Source of the DNA: Apostichopus japonicus
Lineage: Eukaryota; Echinodermata; Holothuroidea; Aspidochirotida; Stichopodidae
Direction: 5' to 3'
Length of the DNA: 64,000 bases
Assembly (NCBI RefSeq): GCF_037975245.1
Contig: NC_092562.1
Coordinates: 12,996,001-13,060,000, forward strand
Made by a program: the position numbers and the translations under genes. Of this stretch, positions 45,712 to 59,528 are shown one piece after another. A model generated the notes under the pieces. That model saw nothing but the letters and a program-made list of their open reading frames with translations. It had not been told where the DNA came from and did not search any database. Every line of letters begins with the position of its first letter. Position 1 is the first letter of the stretch.

Positions 45712-48494
45712 CAAACGGATAGTGTGCAATTGCTTGTCCCTTCCAATCCCCGCTATGTTTTTACCCTTTTAAATGGACTCTCCGGTGTCTGATAAAAAGC
45801 GTTATGTCTTAAATAACGTAAGTTATAATGCAGTAGATGGGTACATACAAGGATAAACTTGAGGCAGTTTTGGACCACAGATCATTTGTACGTAACACAC
45901 TCAGTAACAATTTAGAATTAGCAAAATAGTTATATGAATAACTGCAGCAATTGGTTATTAAGTTAAATATTTGAATAGGACCATTGTATCAACACGTATT
46001 GCAGTCAGGGCGTATCCTGTTTTAATGAATAACCTTATGATAATCGTTAGTGCGTCAAGTGACCTCGAAACGATGACTTATTGGTGGTAACTATCTGTGG
46101 ATTTAAACCAGTATTTCTTGTATTGAGAACACACGTCACACGTCATATGCATTGTCACAAGTCACACCAAGGTATGGCTGTATCTTGTTTGCTGACGTGC
46201 GATCTTGTAGACCATGGTGAAATGTCTCACGAAGGCGTATCTATCACTATTGACTTCGCCCTTCTTCTTCTGCTGATCCAGGCTATACAACAGGCGCGGA
46301 TGCAGGTGGGACTGAACACCCATGCACCCCCTCCTTGTTTTGGCAACAGTACACACAAACACACAAAATATCAGAAGTAGTTATTAACACAACCTTGCGG
46401 GTAGACCTAATTATTAGACCAAGTTTATAGCATGCATATGCACCAGAATGCACCCTTGCCGTTTAAGAATAATTTAAAAAAATGGGGACCCCAGATTGAT
46501 CGTGACCAACCCCTCCCTTATGAAACTCCTGGAACCGCCCATGGTCTACAATATTTATTATTGGGATTATCTGGCCGGAATGTAGGATACATGTGTGGGA
46601 ATGTGGGAAATACATAGTTATGACCGTGTTTGGTGCCACATGCATGGGGATAAAGGTTACGATGGTTATACAATATGGTAATATAGACTACAATATTGAG
46701 TACATCTGAGGATGTGGGAAATACATATTATGACCATTCATGGGTATATGTGATTGGGATATATGCTGGGATCAAGTGAGTTGGTGCATACTTCAATGAT
46801 AGTGTCCTTTGTAAAGTGCTGTGTAAAATGCCTGTCGTGTACGGAACGTAAGTGGCAACGATGTTAGTAAGGTCTTTTGCATAGGAAGCAGAGTTAGATG
46901 TGACTGTGTTTGAATTTTTATCAGGTACCATGGTATAGGTTTACAAAAAGTTGTACTCGTAATTGAAACCTTTGCCTCTGCATTTTTCTCTTTTCGCTCC
47001 TGAGATCATGAAAACTTGACCATCACGAGAGTTAGTATAGGTCTATTACATCATTCAGTACTCCATTCCAATATTTATCTTGTGTAAATCCCACATGTAA
47101 GCAACAGTAAGCAACAGGCGGATTGGCCAAGCGGATAACCGACCCGGACCTATTACGCCTATGGGCCCGAGGCACGGAATACCCTACCAGACTGAGATGC
47201 CGAAGTCGCCGAAATTGCCGAAGTCGCCGAATTCCTGTTGGTCGTGAAAGGTGAAGCTAGTTTCGTCCGACGGCAGAGCCGTTTATAGGGAGAGTTGTGA
47301 TAACTCACAATTCGCCGCCATCTTGTATCCATTAAGAGATTTCGTGTATTTGATACATGTGGTAGGTCTGTTCTACGCTGGTACATTAAGGCAATATCTC
47401 AACTCTGAACTTGAGAGAAACCGTCATGATGGGTGCAAGAGTATTCGAATGTGGGTAATTGGTCACTGTTGGGAGACCGTGGCTGGTCAGTGTCGTGCGC
47501 AAAGGGGAGTTCCGGGTGGTGTTGGGGTGGGGGGGGGGGTGCTCCCACCTGTGACCGTCAGTCGGTGGAAAATGCTTTAGTCGGAAGAGTTTTGCATTCA
47601 GCAGGGAAGAATTGGACCACTACTACGAGTAGCCTCCCCGTCCTCTTCTTTTGCAACCTCACACAAAGTATTCTTAGCAAAACCTTGTGTTTAGGCATAC
47701 TTATATAGACCTAATTTACAGTCTATATGCGCCACAGAATGAACGATTTGACCTCTAACCTTTTGCTCAGTATGTACCCAAAATCCTCTACATATATGTG
47801 TCTTCTTCATTGACCAAATTCAGCCCCCCCCCCGTCCCCTCACCCCTCCTCTGTAATGTTCTTAATTCGCCTCTAGCCCTTCCAAATAATTTCAACCCCT
47901 ACCTTCATCAGTCGGGGGAACTGTGCCACCTTCCCTCCCTGTCCCCACCCTTCCCACACACCACTTTAGTCCTGTACACTACACTGTGGTGGGTGTCTTG
48001 TAACTCCAACCACAACCCTTTCCTTTTCCCATTGATCAGAACTCGTGAGCCTTGTAACACAGGAGGTGTGTTTCGATCTCCTGCCACCCGCTTCCGACGA
48101 TTCCAATAATATATATATAAGTATTTATTTACACATATAAGTTCATACGATAATGTAATGGCAGCGGGAAGGGGTGACCTCATTTTGGTAGAAACATGAC
48201 TTAAAAAGTTCGGTTGGTTGGTGGAATGGGAGACATGTCTACTTGGGTTACTACCGTACTGTTGCTGTTATATCACTAAACAAATTCCAAATGGGGCAAT
48301 GACAAATGTCAGGTGGGGAAGGGTTAGAGTGCTTCCAGTAGATGTTCACCCTTCAATGGAATATATTCAGTAGACAACATCAAATATTGAGTCGGTATGA
48401 TGACCAGAAATTCTAGCTGCCTATTATCACAGGAGGGAAGAGGTGGGAGGGTAGGGGAGGGGTGGGGAATGGTGCAGAAGGGAAGCGAGAGGTG

Positions 48495-48499
<5 letters not shown>
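45712..48499. other. Unassigned region
   Basis: Some short open frames, none with domain features. A stretch at 47117-47340 is GC-richer, with TTGTGATAACTCACAA (a 16-bp palindrome) and CCGCCATCTTG. It might be an exon or promoter-like piece, but no splice structure supports a gene. Confidence 0.3.

Positions 48500-48500
<1 letters not shown>

Positions 48501-48557
<57 letters not shown>
48501..48557. repeat. (AT)n microsatellite
   Basis: Near-perfect AT run of about 57 bp. Confidence 0.97.
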
Positions 48558-48563
<6 letters not shown>

Positions 48564-49162
48564 TTCTATGCCGCTTATCGTAATTACGGCTCTGCCCGAC
48601 GGGCGCCCATTGTCATTGATCCGGTTGGGTCATTGAGTCGATTCCAACTTCTATAAGCCAGTCCCCACCTGGCACTGCTATTGGCTGCATACGTTATCTT
48701 AATACACAGGAATACGGTGGAACGTACACATTTTACAATAATACATTTGTATTCGAACGTCAGTATATGTATAGATAGTTGAGGCAAGTGATATTGTTGT
48801 GCTACTTAAAATATCTGAATAAAGTAAAGCCAAAAAATCAGTACATCAGGTATTGAAATCTGATGATTTTGAATTCGAATTAGATCATATGTTTTTGAAA
48901 TGAATCATTAAAAGACGACATCTAAGTCAAAGAGCTCAGAAGACCTAACATCAGTGGTTCTTCAAGTTAGACATCAGTTTCAGACAATTTCAGACAAATC
49001 CTTTTGGTGTCTAACCGAAAAAACGAATTATCATTGTCTGTTATATTTAAGTACAAAACCCTTATTACGACGCTATGAAAGTGTCATAATCACCACAATC
49101 ACCACATATTAATAAAAAAAGTTTTCGTCATACAATGTATGTACATGTTACATCAGTGGATA

Positions 49163-49644
49163 CAGGGGCGGACTGGGTCTTCAAACCAGCCCGGGCATTT
49201 GTCACCTAGACCGGGTCATTATTCATTGATATGTTACTTACAAAGTGATCGCCGTCCTGGGGGAGGGGTTTAATGGGGTGTCCCCCTCCCCATTGAGTTT
49301 TGGAAGTTATGGACTGCCTAGATGCAAAATAGTGCTATATTTCTCAAGTTTGAAGGTTACAATAATCCTTTAAAATAGTCCCAAAAATAATTTTACAGAT
49401 TCAACACTTGATTAAAGTGAGAAAGTTAAGAACGTAAACAAAATAGACAAAAATATATGTTTTAGACTGGATTTGATTAAGTTTTTCAAGCATTTAAAAA
49501 GTGTTTCTACACAGCCCGTCTGTACTCTATTAACTACTGTGAAAATGGGCTGTAATTTTTACCAGGCTCCTTAGCCCACCGGCCCACCTGCCCACTGGCC
49601 CACCGGGCATTGCCCAAAATGCCCGTGTGGCCAGTCCGCCACTG
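49163..49644. mobile_element. hAT-type MITE, 482 bp, with 8-bp TSD
   Basis: The left end is CAGGGGCGGACTGG; the right end CCAGTCCGCCACTG is its near-perfect inverse. The octamer AGTGGATA flanks it at 49155-49162 and 49645-49652. Sub-terminal GCCCGGGCATTT is matched by GGGCATTGCCC near the right end. No transposase. It resembles the 5139-5516 element only at the outer CAG.GGCGGA. Confidence 0.9.
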
Positions 49645-49766
49645 AGTGGATAGTATTCTGTGTAAAAACAAAACTATAATATAGCATAGTTTGGGGATTG
49701 GGTTTAAAAATCTTCAATGTCACTTCAGAGTATATATCAATATGGACCAATATGGATGAACAACTT

Positions 49767-49770
<4 letters not shown>

Positions 49771-49814
<44 letters not shown>
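49771..49814. repeat. (AT)n microsatellite
   Basis: About 44 bp of perfect AT, shortly after the hAT-type element. Confidence 0.97.
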
Positions 49815-49816
<2 letters not shown>

Positions 49817-51086
49817 CACGTTGCTGCAAGCTATAACAGTAGTATGGGCTGTACCATATCGACACTGGTACAACGTTTAATAAAGAAAAAAAAAACAAAA
49901 AAAAAACAATTGCACTGAAATTCAAGCACTCATAATGGTCAAATTAAAATCGTGACCTTTCTTGATTCTTCGTCAAATTAATTGATTTAAGTTAGAAAAA
50001 AACAACCACAAGAGGGGGGGGGGGCGTAGAAGGAACGAAAGCAAGATTGTATTGATGTGGTTACGGTGCTATTCGATATGGTAGGCCTAATCAACGGTAT
50101 CAAAAGTATACCATAGAGGAATGGATGCAAGCTTATGCGGTCAAGTTTAATTTTAACATCTATCAAAAAAAAAAAAAAGATGAATTACTATTGTACTAAT
50201 ATATTACAGTATATCGATGTCTTTATAAATTGCTGTTTTTTTTTGGGTGGGTATACACGTGACGTATATACCAAAGCACACAAGTATTTTGTAACGTGTA
50301 TATATGTCTTTGCCTACAGTACTTACGTCATAATTGGTTAGGCTGTAAGATCACTTGCGTATCAGGGTTAACACTCTCTATGCTTTAAGACAACATACTT
50401 CCCCCTCTCCTAATTAAGCTTTGCGGGCAAAAACTGAAACTAGGCAGTTGTTAAGTCTAGCCTGGAAGTGTTGAACGAAACCCCTAGACCTTGGGGCCGA
50501 TGCCTCATAGGCACTAGCTTCAATCATGCCTATAGTTCAATGCGACACTGGATGGAACCAAGCAATTGCACGAGGGATTGGGTGGGGGAAGGACGGGGAG
50601 GGTCGACATCTCCTAGATAAATGTGGTTTGGCTTACTTCTTGTCGGTACAAAATATGCAAACAGATCTGGTGGGTTACTCTGTGATTGGAGCGAAGAATG
50701 GGGACTAGATTTGATTTGTCTCCTTGGCGATTACCTCATAACGTTCGCCGCACCCATAGGTATTAAAAGGAGAACGCTTGATATAAACTCCACGTCATAC
50801 ATAATCCTCAATAGAGAATGATTTTGAATTCAAATATAGATATAGACATATCTGTATGACCCACTGAACCATATATAGTGTAGCCTTTACCCTAAACTTA
50901 CCATTCATTTGGCCCAGTCATCTTTGCATGTAGTATAAGAACATCCACCACTATGGTGAGATACTCTGAGAGGATTCGATCAAATATTCATAAAGTATAT
51001 AAAATCATGTATGAAACAACATTTTGTCGACAGTTTACCGCCCCCCCCCTCCCCACAGAAAAAATATATATAATTGAAAATATAAT

Positions 51087-51138
<52 letters not shown>

Positions 51139-51938
51139 GAAATCGTAAACCCTTGTTTGTTATTCGTTGTGACTGCGTATTTGGTATTAAATCAATATGA
51201 AGAGAAAAAGCAAGCGAAAAAATAAAACGGCGGCCAATCAGAAGAATCCCATGGTAGACAAAAGCTTCGTCTGAAACTGTGCAACTGTTCTAATGAGTCT
51301 ATTCTTCCTATTCAAGATTGTAATCTTTTCTTGTTGAATCAACCGAATCTATCGTGACTGGTTATTTAATAGAAGTTCGTTTATTTTTGGATTTGAAAAG
51401 AAACAATAAGGCAGGTTGAAAACTTCTGCAGGATAATAGTCAACGAATCTTAAAAATAAGGTAAAGCAGTAACCTTTACAGAGTAAACTCTTTGTTCAAA
51501 GTTACACCCATGCAGTATTGCTGGTATTATCTGTTTTGAAGACTTTACAATGTGAGGCCACTATATGGTTAACTTAAACATTCCATTTGAATTGTTGCAA
51601 AACGAAACGAAAATACCTAGGATTTTTCTCCTAATTAATAATAATTTTTTTTTTTAAACATTGCATCACCACAGACAACCTTTTGGTAGAGTATAGTTGT
51701 AACAGTGTATATCTCATTGTAAGGTCAAGTCAGTTATAAATCTTTTTAAAGAGATCTTGAACAAAACACTAAACAAAAGGACTTACTGCTTACTTCAATA
51801 AGAATAATATTCTATCTCGCTCAATTCGCTTTTCTTTCAATTTTAAGTGCAATATAGCTCAATTTGACTTCACCCAACTACTACTCCTCACCCCCCCCCC
51901 CCAATTACCCCACGACCTGTGCAACCCTCATAGTGAAC

Positions 51939-52002
<64 letters not shown>

Positions 52003-52745
52003 GTGTGTGTGTGCGTATGCGTGTGGGTGTATATGTGTGTGTGTGTAATGGACTAGCCCTGTAGCAATATTACAGTCACGTTATAAATCGAACCCATAAC
52101 TTTTAAAGATAAACATCTGGATCGTTGTACAATCCTTCTTTTCTTAAAGAAGGGTTTTAACGTCATGCATGTCGTAGTTAACACCTTCGTGATAGGTTGT
52201 ATTGAATTGGTTTCTAGGTGTGACTGATAACATACACATATTTTTGTTTTTACAAGTTCACCCTTTTTCGTAAAAAGGGAATACCACAAAAATTTTAGCC
52301 ATATGATCACAAAGGCTTGCCTTCGTAAACAAGTTCGCTACCAAATTCATTACCAAAAGGCTTCATTCACTTAACCCAATGAAGCATACAGCAGTTCCAA
52401 CTGCAGTCATGGTTGTATGCACCCAATAATGGGTATATATGGGGGTATACAGACCTCGTACACTGAGCCTATATACTAAACTGAAGGAATAGAGCTTATT
52501 AGTTTGACACTATTGAGAATCAGTACAATATGCACGTAATTGGTAGGTGTTTATTAGACTAACAACACGGTGTGAAATAAATGCTGGTTCAAAGGATTTT
52601 GTTTATAGTGGAATATGATTGGTTAACCAAAAAAAGAAAGCCATCCTACCTCAAAATGGAAGAAAAGGTAAGCCCACATGTTGCCCAGATACACCAGATA
52701 CAAATAGAAAATAAGCAACATTGTATATCTTCTGTATGGAATCTC
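49815..52745. other. Unassigned region with microsatellites
   Basis: (AT)n arrays at 51088-51137 and 51941-52046 (the latter grading into GT), with poly-G and poly-C runs at 50013-50024 and 51892-51902. No gene recognised. Confidence 0.4.
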
Positions 52746-53150
<405 letters not shown>

Positions 53151-54137
53151 TGGTAGGTCACTAGTTTCCAACCTGTACACTTTCTAAGACCAATAACAGG
53201 TGCATGCTATGCTCCAGCCCGTTCTCGCGTCCGTTTCTGCCAACCGCGAATGTGCTTGCCACTGAATTTTTCATGCTCGAGGATCTATCCGATACAAACG
53301 TCTTGGACATTTCTCCAAACAGGGGCGTGAACTAGTATCAATCTAAAGCGTTGCCGCGGGCGTTCTCTGGGCAGTACAACAAGGGGTACATTAGGCTGTA
53401 CATACTATTTGGGGACTAGCCTCTACCTACCTATATACATACGATACGTTCACAAGAGAGACACAACTGCTTGCTAACATGCATTGTTACTTATTTCATC
53501 TTTGTATGCTTAGCTACCAAAGACGCTCGGTCCAAGGAAGGGTAGGTCTATACCTACCATAGAGGGCAGTACACCAAGGCTAGCATACTTCCGCCTACTA
53601 ACACTCGGCAACCATCCATCGATTTGCAGAATCATAGTCGAAAGGTCACTTGACTTTGCAAGCATTTTGTATGGTACCAATACCATTACGACGAGTGCAT
53701 GGGCCAATGGAAGAAGACAAATGATAAAAGAACAAAAAGGCTGAAAGGAATGGCGGAATTTCTATTCTTCACGTTGAGGTCACAGATTTTGGGGGTTCGT
53801 CGTTATTGATTAACTATCCGATGGATAATTGATTTCCATGGATAAACGTATTTTTGCCTGAATTTTCACACAAAGAAGGTTGAAAATATTTCAATTTGAA
53901 AATAACTTAACTACATACACACATCCCACCCCCCCCCACCACCCAACCCACCTTCCTTACCTACACACACCACTAGCTTCAAGCTTGAGTCCAATCTTCA
54001 GGTGTCTTGCCCTAACATTTTGTACTATCGGATTTTTACGCATTTATACCACAAGACAAACAAGAAATGTCCTACATGAAATTCATACAAAACAATGTTC
54101 AATCATCTATATATAAAGTGGTGAGAAATAAAAATAA
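53151..54137. other. Unassigned region
   Basis: Nothing recognised beyond short C-rich stretches. Confidence 0.35.
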
Positions 54138-54337
54138 TCGGGTGGCTTCCAAACTCAAATTTGGAATCTTTATCGATTGAGAAAGCCATTTCACATGGGT
54201 AAACCCTAGATTGCTCTTTGGAGAAAACCCCACCTTACTACGACCCGGTCGTGTATCGAACCCGGAACCTCCCGATTGCTACGCCTCATTGCTTCAAATG
54301 CCACCGGCTTTATCCAATCGGCCGGCCACAGCACCGG
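54138..54337 (-). mobile_element. Second copy of the tRNA-derived SINE
   Basis: On the - strand it reads GTGCTGTGGCCGGCCGATTG, then GGCATTTGAAGCAATGAGGC, GGGAGGTTCCGGGTTCGAT and the same body (GATTCCAAATTTGAGTTTGG, AAGCCACC). It matches 11513-11780 with point differences and lacks a long poly(A). Confidence 0.85.
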
Positions 54338-56310
54338 TATATACGACAATGACTTGCTTTACAAATACCGCACTGTAAGACATTGCTAACACTCGGACAG
54401 TATTAGCCTACTATAATGTAACCTAACTATATGTGTAATGGTATAGAATTCATCTAATGGCTTGTTCCTCGACCCTAAGCCACTGTGGGGTTGGCATGTG
54501 GTTAATTCAAAGAAAACTGGGGTCCATACACTGCCAACAACTGCATTTCTCGTTTACTCTGAACAAAGGGGACACCATTGGTACTATAGCAGGCGGGTGT
54601 ACTTTCTATCAATGGATTCTGTGAACCGTGTCCTCAGAGCTCTCACACGTACATAATACTAAATCCATTGCGAGAGCCAAAAAAAAAAAAAAAAAAATTG
54701 ATGGCGCTCTATATCAGGGCGTCAAGGTCATTGAAGCGTAACAGAAAAACGAACTAAAGAGTTGACCTAAGGTTGACGAACAAACCAAACAGCTTTTAGA
54801 TGAATTGAATCCAAACCAATTCACAAAATGGGTGTTACTTATAATCGAATCCGTGATATATAAAAACACACTCAAGCATGGCAACGGTTCTTTTAAATCC
54901 TTTGTTTAGCTGTGGGATTTTTTTTTCTAAAACCATTTTGTACGATACTATTATTATATACTTTGTAGTTATATTCATATACAGAGCCTATTGATATGAA
55001 ATAAGGCTCAATGTACTATGAATACTGTGGGGGTGGCGGGAGGGGGCGTAATCAATGGTGTTATCCAGTGGCGTGCGCACGGTTTCAAAGGTGGGGATTG
55101 AGAGGTGTAGGGGAAGGGGTGTGGAGCAAACTCTAAATATCCCCGATTGATTTATGGGAATTGTTATAACATTAAAACAATTGTAACAAGATGACAAGTT
55201 ATGTTTGAATGTATCTATGATGGCTATAGAGGAATCATGTTGATACAAACGCAATCAACTGCTTCCTATCATATTGCATCCGCTGTAAGACTGTTTACGT
55301 GGTCATACGCTACGGCAGCTACACATCCCCTTCAAAAGAAAATCAAAAATCACCTTTTAAATATCAGAGAAATGTTGACTTATATCTACGTCTGGCATAT
55401 TGCATTTGACTGGAAAGCATTAACAGGGCATGGTCACATCTCTGGCTTTAAATCTCTTCCCCATATAATGCCCATTTTCAAAGCACTCAAATGTTCTTTA
55501 ATGCGCCCGATGCCATTAGGCCCCCATGTGCTTTTCTCAGTATGGTATGTATTTTGCTACCTATACTATAACGTTAACCAAATTTAAAACCCACGATTAT
55601 CGCACAGCATTCCTGCATAAACTGCCACTGCAGGGTCACTGACCATTTCATGAACCTTCGTAACTTGGTGAAGCCACAGGAGGGCAGTGGTACAAAGGGC
55701 TCTCTTCCCCCACCCAACCCCTACCCCAGTAATTTGCAGATTATCTGTTTTTCTTCTGGGTTTTTAAGTTCATGGTTTTGAGGGAAATATCGTGCAGTGT
55801 AGTCTGACTCTTTATGTAGCTTCAGTGAAGCCTGAAAGCAGCGCAGTCGTGTTTTTGCTGGTGGGTGTAATTAAAGGTTGTGGGTGTGAATTTTGCCAAA
55901 GTTAAACTTGAAGCAGCATGAAGTTAATTTTTAATTGTTTTCCCCCCATACATTCACTGTGATGCCCTTTTAGAGGGCAAGTGATACATATATTTCGTTG
56001 TTATTTATAAGTGGTACATTTCGTTGTTATGTAAAATGTGATGACACAATGGTCATTTGAATAAAATGCTATACAAACCCACTTGCTTCATCATTGGAAA
56101 GCAGTATCAGGTGTACTAATAGACAAACGTTAAACAATGGCTTAGACTAATTTAGGCTTTAGGCTTCATTTGAATTTTGGATCTGTTTAGTTGGTCGTAA
56201 AGACGTCACTGGTTCAGAGCCCCATTCTTGCAAACTATTTTATTTGTTCCCCCTCCCCCCTCCACCTCATTCATCCTTTCGTTCGTTGGTTGGTTGGGTT
56301 TCTTCGTTCG
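54338..56310. other. Unassigned region
   Basis: Contains a CAGTGGCGTGCGCACGG hAT-like end at 55069 without a partner. A 128-codon open frame at 55201-55587 has no motif, splice context or composition that supports a gene. Confidence 0.35.
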
Positions 56311-56546
56311 GTTCGTTCGTTCGTTCGTTCGTTCGTTCGTTCGTTCGTTCGTTCGTTCGTTCGTTCGTTCGTTCGTTCGTTCGTTCGTTCGTTCGTTCGT
56401 TCGTTCGTTCGTTCGTTCGTTCGTTCGTTCGTTCGTTCGTTCGTTCGTTCGTTCGTTCGTTCGTTCGTTCGTTCGTTCGTTCGTTCGTTCGTTCGTTCGT
56501 TCGTTCGTTCGTTCGTTCGTTCGTTCGTTCGTTCGTTCGTTCGTTC
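56311..56546. repeat. (TTCG)n tetranucleotide array, about 59 units
   Basis: An essentially perfect run of TTCG/CGTT. The frames FVRS and NERT across it are shadows. The array carries a CpG every four bases in an otherwise AT-rich region. Confidence 0.97.
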
Positions 56547-57856
56547 AAACATGGTTAATACAACTTGCAAGACCTCTTGATCATAGATCCACTGTCTAAA
56601 GGTTGAAACTCCAACCGGCCGACAACGCAACCATCCAAATGGATTATTACGACATACATTTGTAACATAATTATCGGGTTCCAAGGGTGAAAGTGTGTGC
56701 TTAATGTCGGAATTGGGAATTAAAAATTAGAAAGTTTGGAGATGGCTGTCCACTTTCGTTTTAACTCCAATATCATCCGTGAGCTACCGTATATACGATT
56801 CATTGTGTATCGTCATAATATTCTTGGCCACGGTAACAAGAACAGACCTTCATGTCGATTTCAGTGATGATTGTTGCATATTCATATCGATTCCTGTGAT
56901 TGTTACATATTCATTGTCTGACTTTCCTATCATTTCCAACATTACAGTTTTGCATATAGTACGTCTTCACATACTAAATCTGTCGGACTTTATCTTTACA
57001 AAGACTTAGTGTATCGATTCATCTCCAGTTGGCCCGGTAATTCGTACATGACATTGATCTGTGTAATACTATAAAAAAATAGTAATAATGCAAGTTGCCG
57101 CAGTTAACCGCGTTTCAAAGAAATGTAAAACCCCGTAAGCAGTAATCTATGTTAATAATTAATTTTATTCTGCTCTATCCTGCTTGGCAGATCATAAATT
57201 AATTTTATTCATACTCTACCCTGCTTGGCAGATCATAAAAATAATTTTATTCTGCTCTACCCCGCTTGGCAGATCATCATGAAGCAATCCGGTAGGCTTA
57301 CAGCATGGGGGCGGCATCAGAGGCGTGCGCAGTACTTCAACGTTTGGGGTGAGGGGCTATGATGAAAATTTCCCACGACTGATTTAGGTAAGGGCATGAT
57401 TTTTTTACGGAAGGACCGGAGGCAAATTATTTTTTTTCTTATAAAGGGAAGCCCTGGATTGGTTGAAGACGACTCTCATGTAGGGTAAGGATGAGGGAGA
57501 ACTGGTCTGAGGGTCTTCCCCTCTCCCTCCCCCAACGAAAAAAAAGATTAAGTTTCCATGTCAAATCGTGCTTTCACGGGCATCAAAACTCTCAAGTACT
57601 AGGTGTTAAATTAGGCCTTAAACGCAACGCTGTGCTAATAAATACTCTATACAAATATGTGAGTACCGCCTTTGAGGCACGGACCATGCCTTTATTCTAC
57701 GTCAATCACCAATCATCAAACGGGGTCATGCTTATAACACTCTCTGTCTTGACCTTAGACTTTCCTTAAATACAGCTATGCACTTGACACCTAAGAATAG
57801 CTCCCGTGTCTTCGTTTTCTTCATACTGTAATTGGGTCCCATACAAGACGGACAGG
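56547..57856. other. Upstream flank of the putative secreted protein gene
   Basis: Includes the short tandem repeat at 57157-57282 and a CAGAGGCGTGCGCAG hAT-like end at 57318. No clear promoter element beyond a weak TATA-like TTAAATAC near 57768. Confidence 0.35.
57157..57282. repeat. Tandem repeat, 3 units of about 45-50 bp
   Basis: Shared blocks TAATTTTATTCTGCTCTA and CCTGCTTGGCAGATCAT. Confidence 0.85.
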
Positions 57857-57908
57857 ATGATGCACGTCAAGGTTCTCTTACTATTGGGCCTTTGTGGACT
57901 GGCGTTTG
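57857..57908 (+). CDS. Signal-peptide exon of a second gene (N-terminus)
   Basis: ATG ATG at 57857 and 57860 opens MMHVKVLLLLGLCGLAFG, a textbook signal peptide: short charged start, Leu-rich core and small residues before a probable cleavage site. The exon ends in phase 1 at G|GTAAGA (57908/57909). It joins without a shift to the exon at 63825, giving AFG|QFHLRDNG. A weak TATA-like TTAAATAC lies about 85 bp upstream. The protein is secreted or a type I membrane protein; I do not recognise the family. Confidence 0.6.
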
Positions 57909-58056
57909 GTAAGATTTTAATTTATTTATTTTTGTCTAAGATATTCTTCCAAACATGAAATCATCACGCATATCATACTCTATTTTATATTAAATACCAC
58001 TTCACGACATTTCTATTTGTTGACCTTTATTGACCATCGCTGAAGATATTTTGTAC

Positions 58057-58107
<51 letters not shown>

Positions 58108-59133
58108 GAAGAAACAATACAAAAAAAAATTATTCATATTATCTGAGATGATAAAACTTAGGAAGTCAAACTGTTTCTTTTTTTTTTAACAACATATGTG
58201 ACTCCACTTGATGGAGATTAAAATAGGAGAGTAAAATTTCGGAATTTTAAACTAAGGTACCGGGCAGTCGTAATTTTTAATTATGAAGAAACATTATTTT
58301 CAATGTTAATCATGACCTGACAAGGTTCTTCAGATCACATTTCCTCACGAACAATAGACATTCATTCTCTTCTCTTCACTCCTCTTCTCTTCTCTCCAGT
58401 CCTCCCCTCTTCTCTTCTCGTCCCTTTCCCTTCCCCGAAACCATTTAGTTTGTGATAATATAATTTCCCGCTGATTTAGATAAATGATTACATATTTTCC
58501 TACCAAGCCTGCAGGGGTATACCGTTAGTGTTTTCTCCCGTATTGGTTCAGATGTAATTACACGGTGGTCATCGAAAAGAGACATCACCATTCATTTTGG
58601 AAACACCCTTCTTGAGGGGCGCGATCAGATATATCTTTGTAGTTCAGTAAATATCTTTGTCATTTTTATAGATGCCCGTAGAAACTCTTGCGTTTAAATT
58701 CCTTCACTCTCCTTCCTGCAACCCCATACCCCTCCCCAAATCGTCGCAATGACCGACAACTGGTTCAAACTCAAACCTATACCAAAGTGAATGCCAGTGG
58801 TTGGAAATACAGCAATAAATATAACAATCATAAAAACAATGATATATACTCATAAAAAGTAATGTGGTTAGTATAGTGACCCGTGTATGCTATTTTAAGA
58901 TTGCTATATCTGGATAACTTTTCTCTATATTTTCATTTTTATTTCTCGGGGAAATACACACTGACTGTGGAAAGTATTGACCGAGCATTTAGATGCAAGA
59001 TGTGACTTTTTATAGCGTTTCATAATATTGATTTAAAATATGACTAACCTGACTGAAATCAATGAAGAACAACTCAGTTACATTAATTTCATAGTTTACG
59101 CTATATCTCAATTTATATATATTTATAAATATA

Positions 59134-59164
<31 letters not shown>

Positions 59165-59227
59165 CATTATAATATTTACTTGAAAACGTAATTAGTTGGA
59201 AAATTTAGAACAGTTAAAAAACTTCCA

Positions 59228-59299
59228 GTCTCCACCGGGATTCGAACCCGGGCCTCCCGCTTTATATGCGGACACACTAACCAACTAGGCTATGGACGT
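59228..59299 (-). tRNA. tRNA-like sequence (probable pseudogene)
   Basis: On the - strand: a D-arm region TAGCCTAGTTGGTTAGTG, an anticodon stem TCCGC/GCGGG with a seven-base loop ATATAAA (anticodon would be ATA), and a canonical T arm CCGGGTTCGAATCCCGG. The 3' strand TGGAGAC pairs with only four of seven bases of the acceptor 5' strand. A T6 run (59216-59221 on the other strand) follows closely, as a pol III terminator would. An A34 reading a Tyr codon is abnormal, so I favour a pseudogene or a SINE head over a working tRNA. Confidence 0.55.
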
Positions 59300-59431
59300 T
59301 GATTGTATGTCCAAAGGTTCGAAACCGGAAAAGAAGGTCGTAATTCCACTGTAGGCGTTTGTCACCTGTATCGAACAATATACTAGTTCTGTATTTGGTG
59401 ACATATTTGCCCTACACAAACACGCACACAC

Positions 59432-59438
59432 ACACACA

Positions 59439-59526
<88 letters not shown>

Positions 59527-59528
59527 TA
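59432..59528. repeat. (AT)n microsatellite
   Basis: About 97 bp of AT after a short AC run. Confidence 0.97.

Noticed and set aside
47117-47180. GGCGGATTGGCCAAGCGGAT resembles a tRNA A box
   Set aside because: No B box or T arm follows and no foldable tRNA is present.
55201-55587. 128-codon open frame
   Set aside because: No domain, signal or splice context; such length is not rare in a 64-kb AT-rich window.
56191-56684. FVRS and NERT repeat proteins
   Set aside because: Translation of the TTCG array. All three frames give the same peptide and both strands are open.
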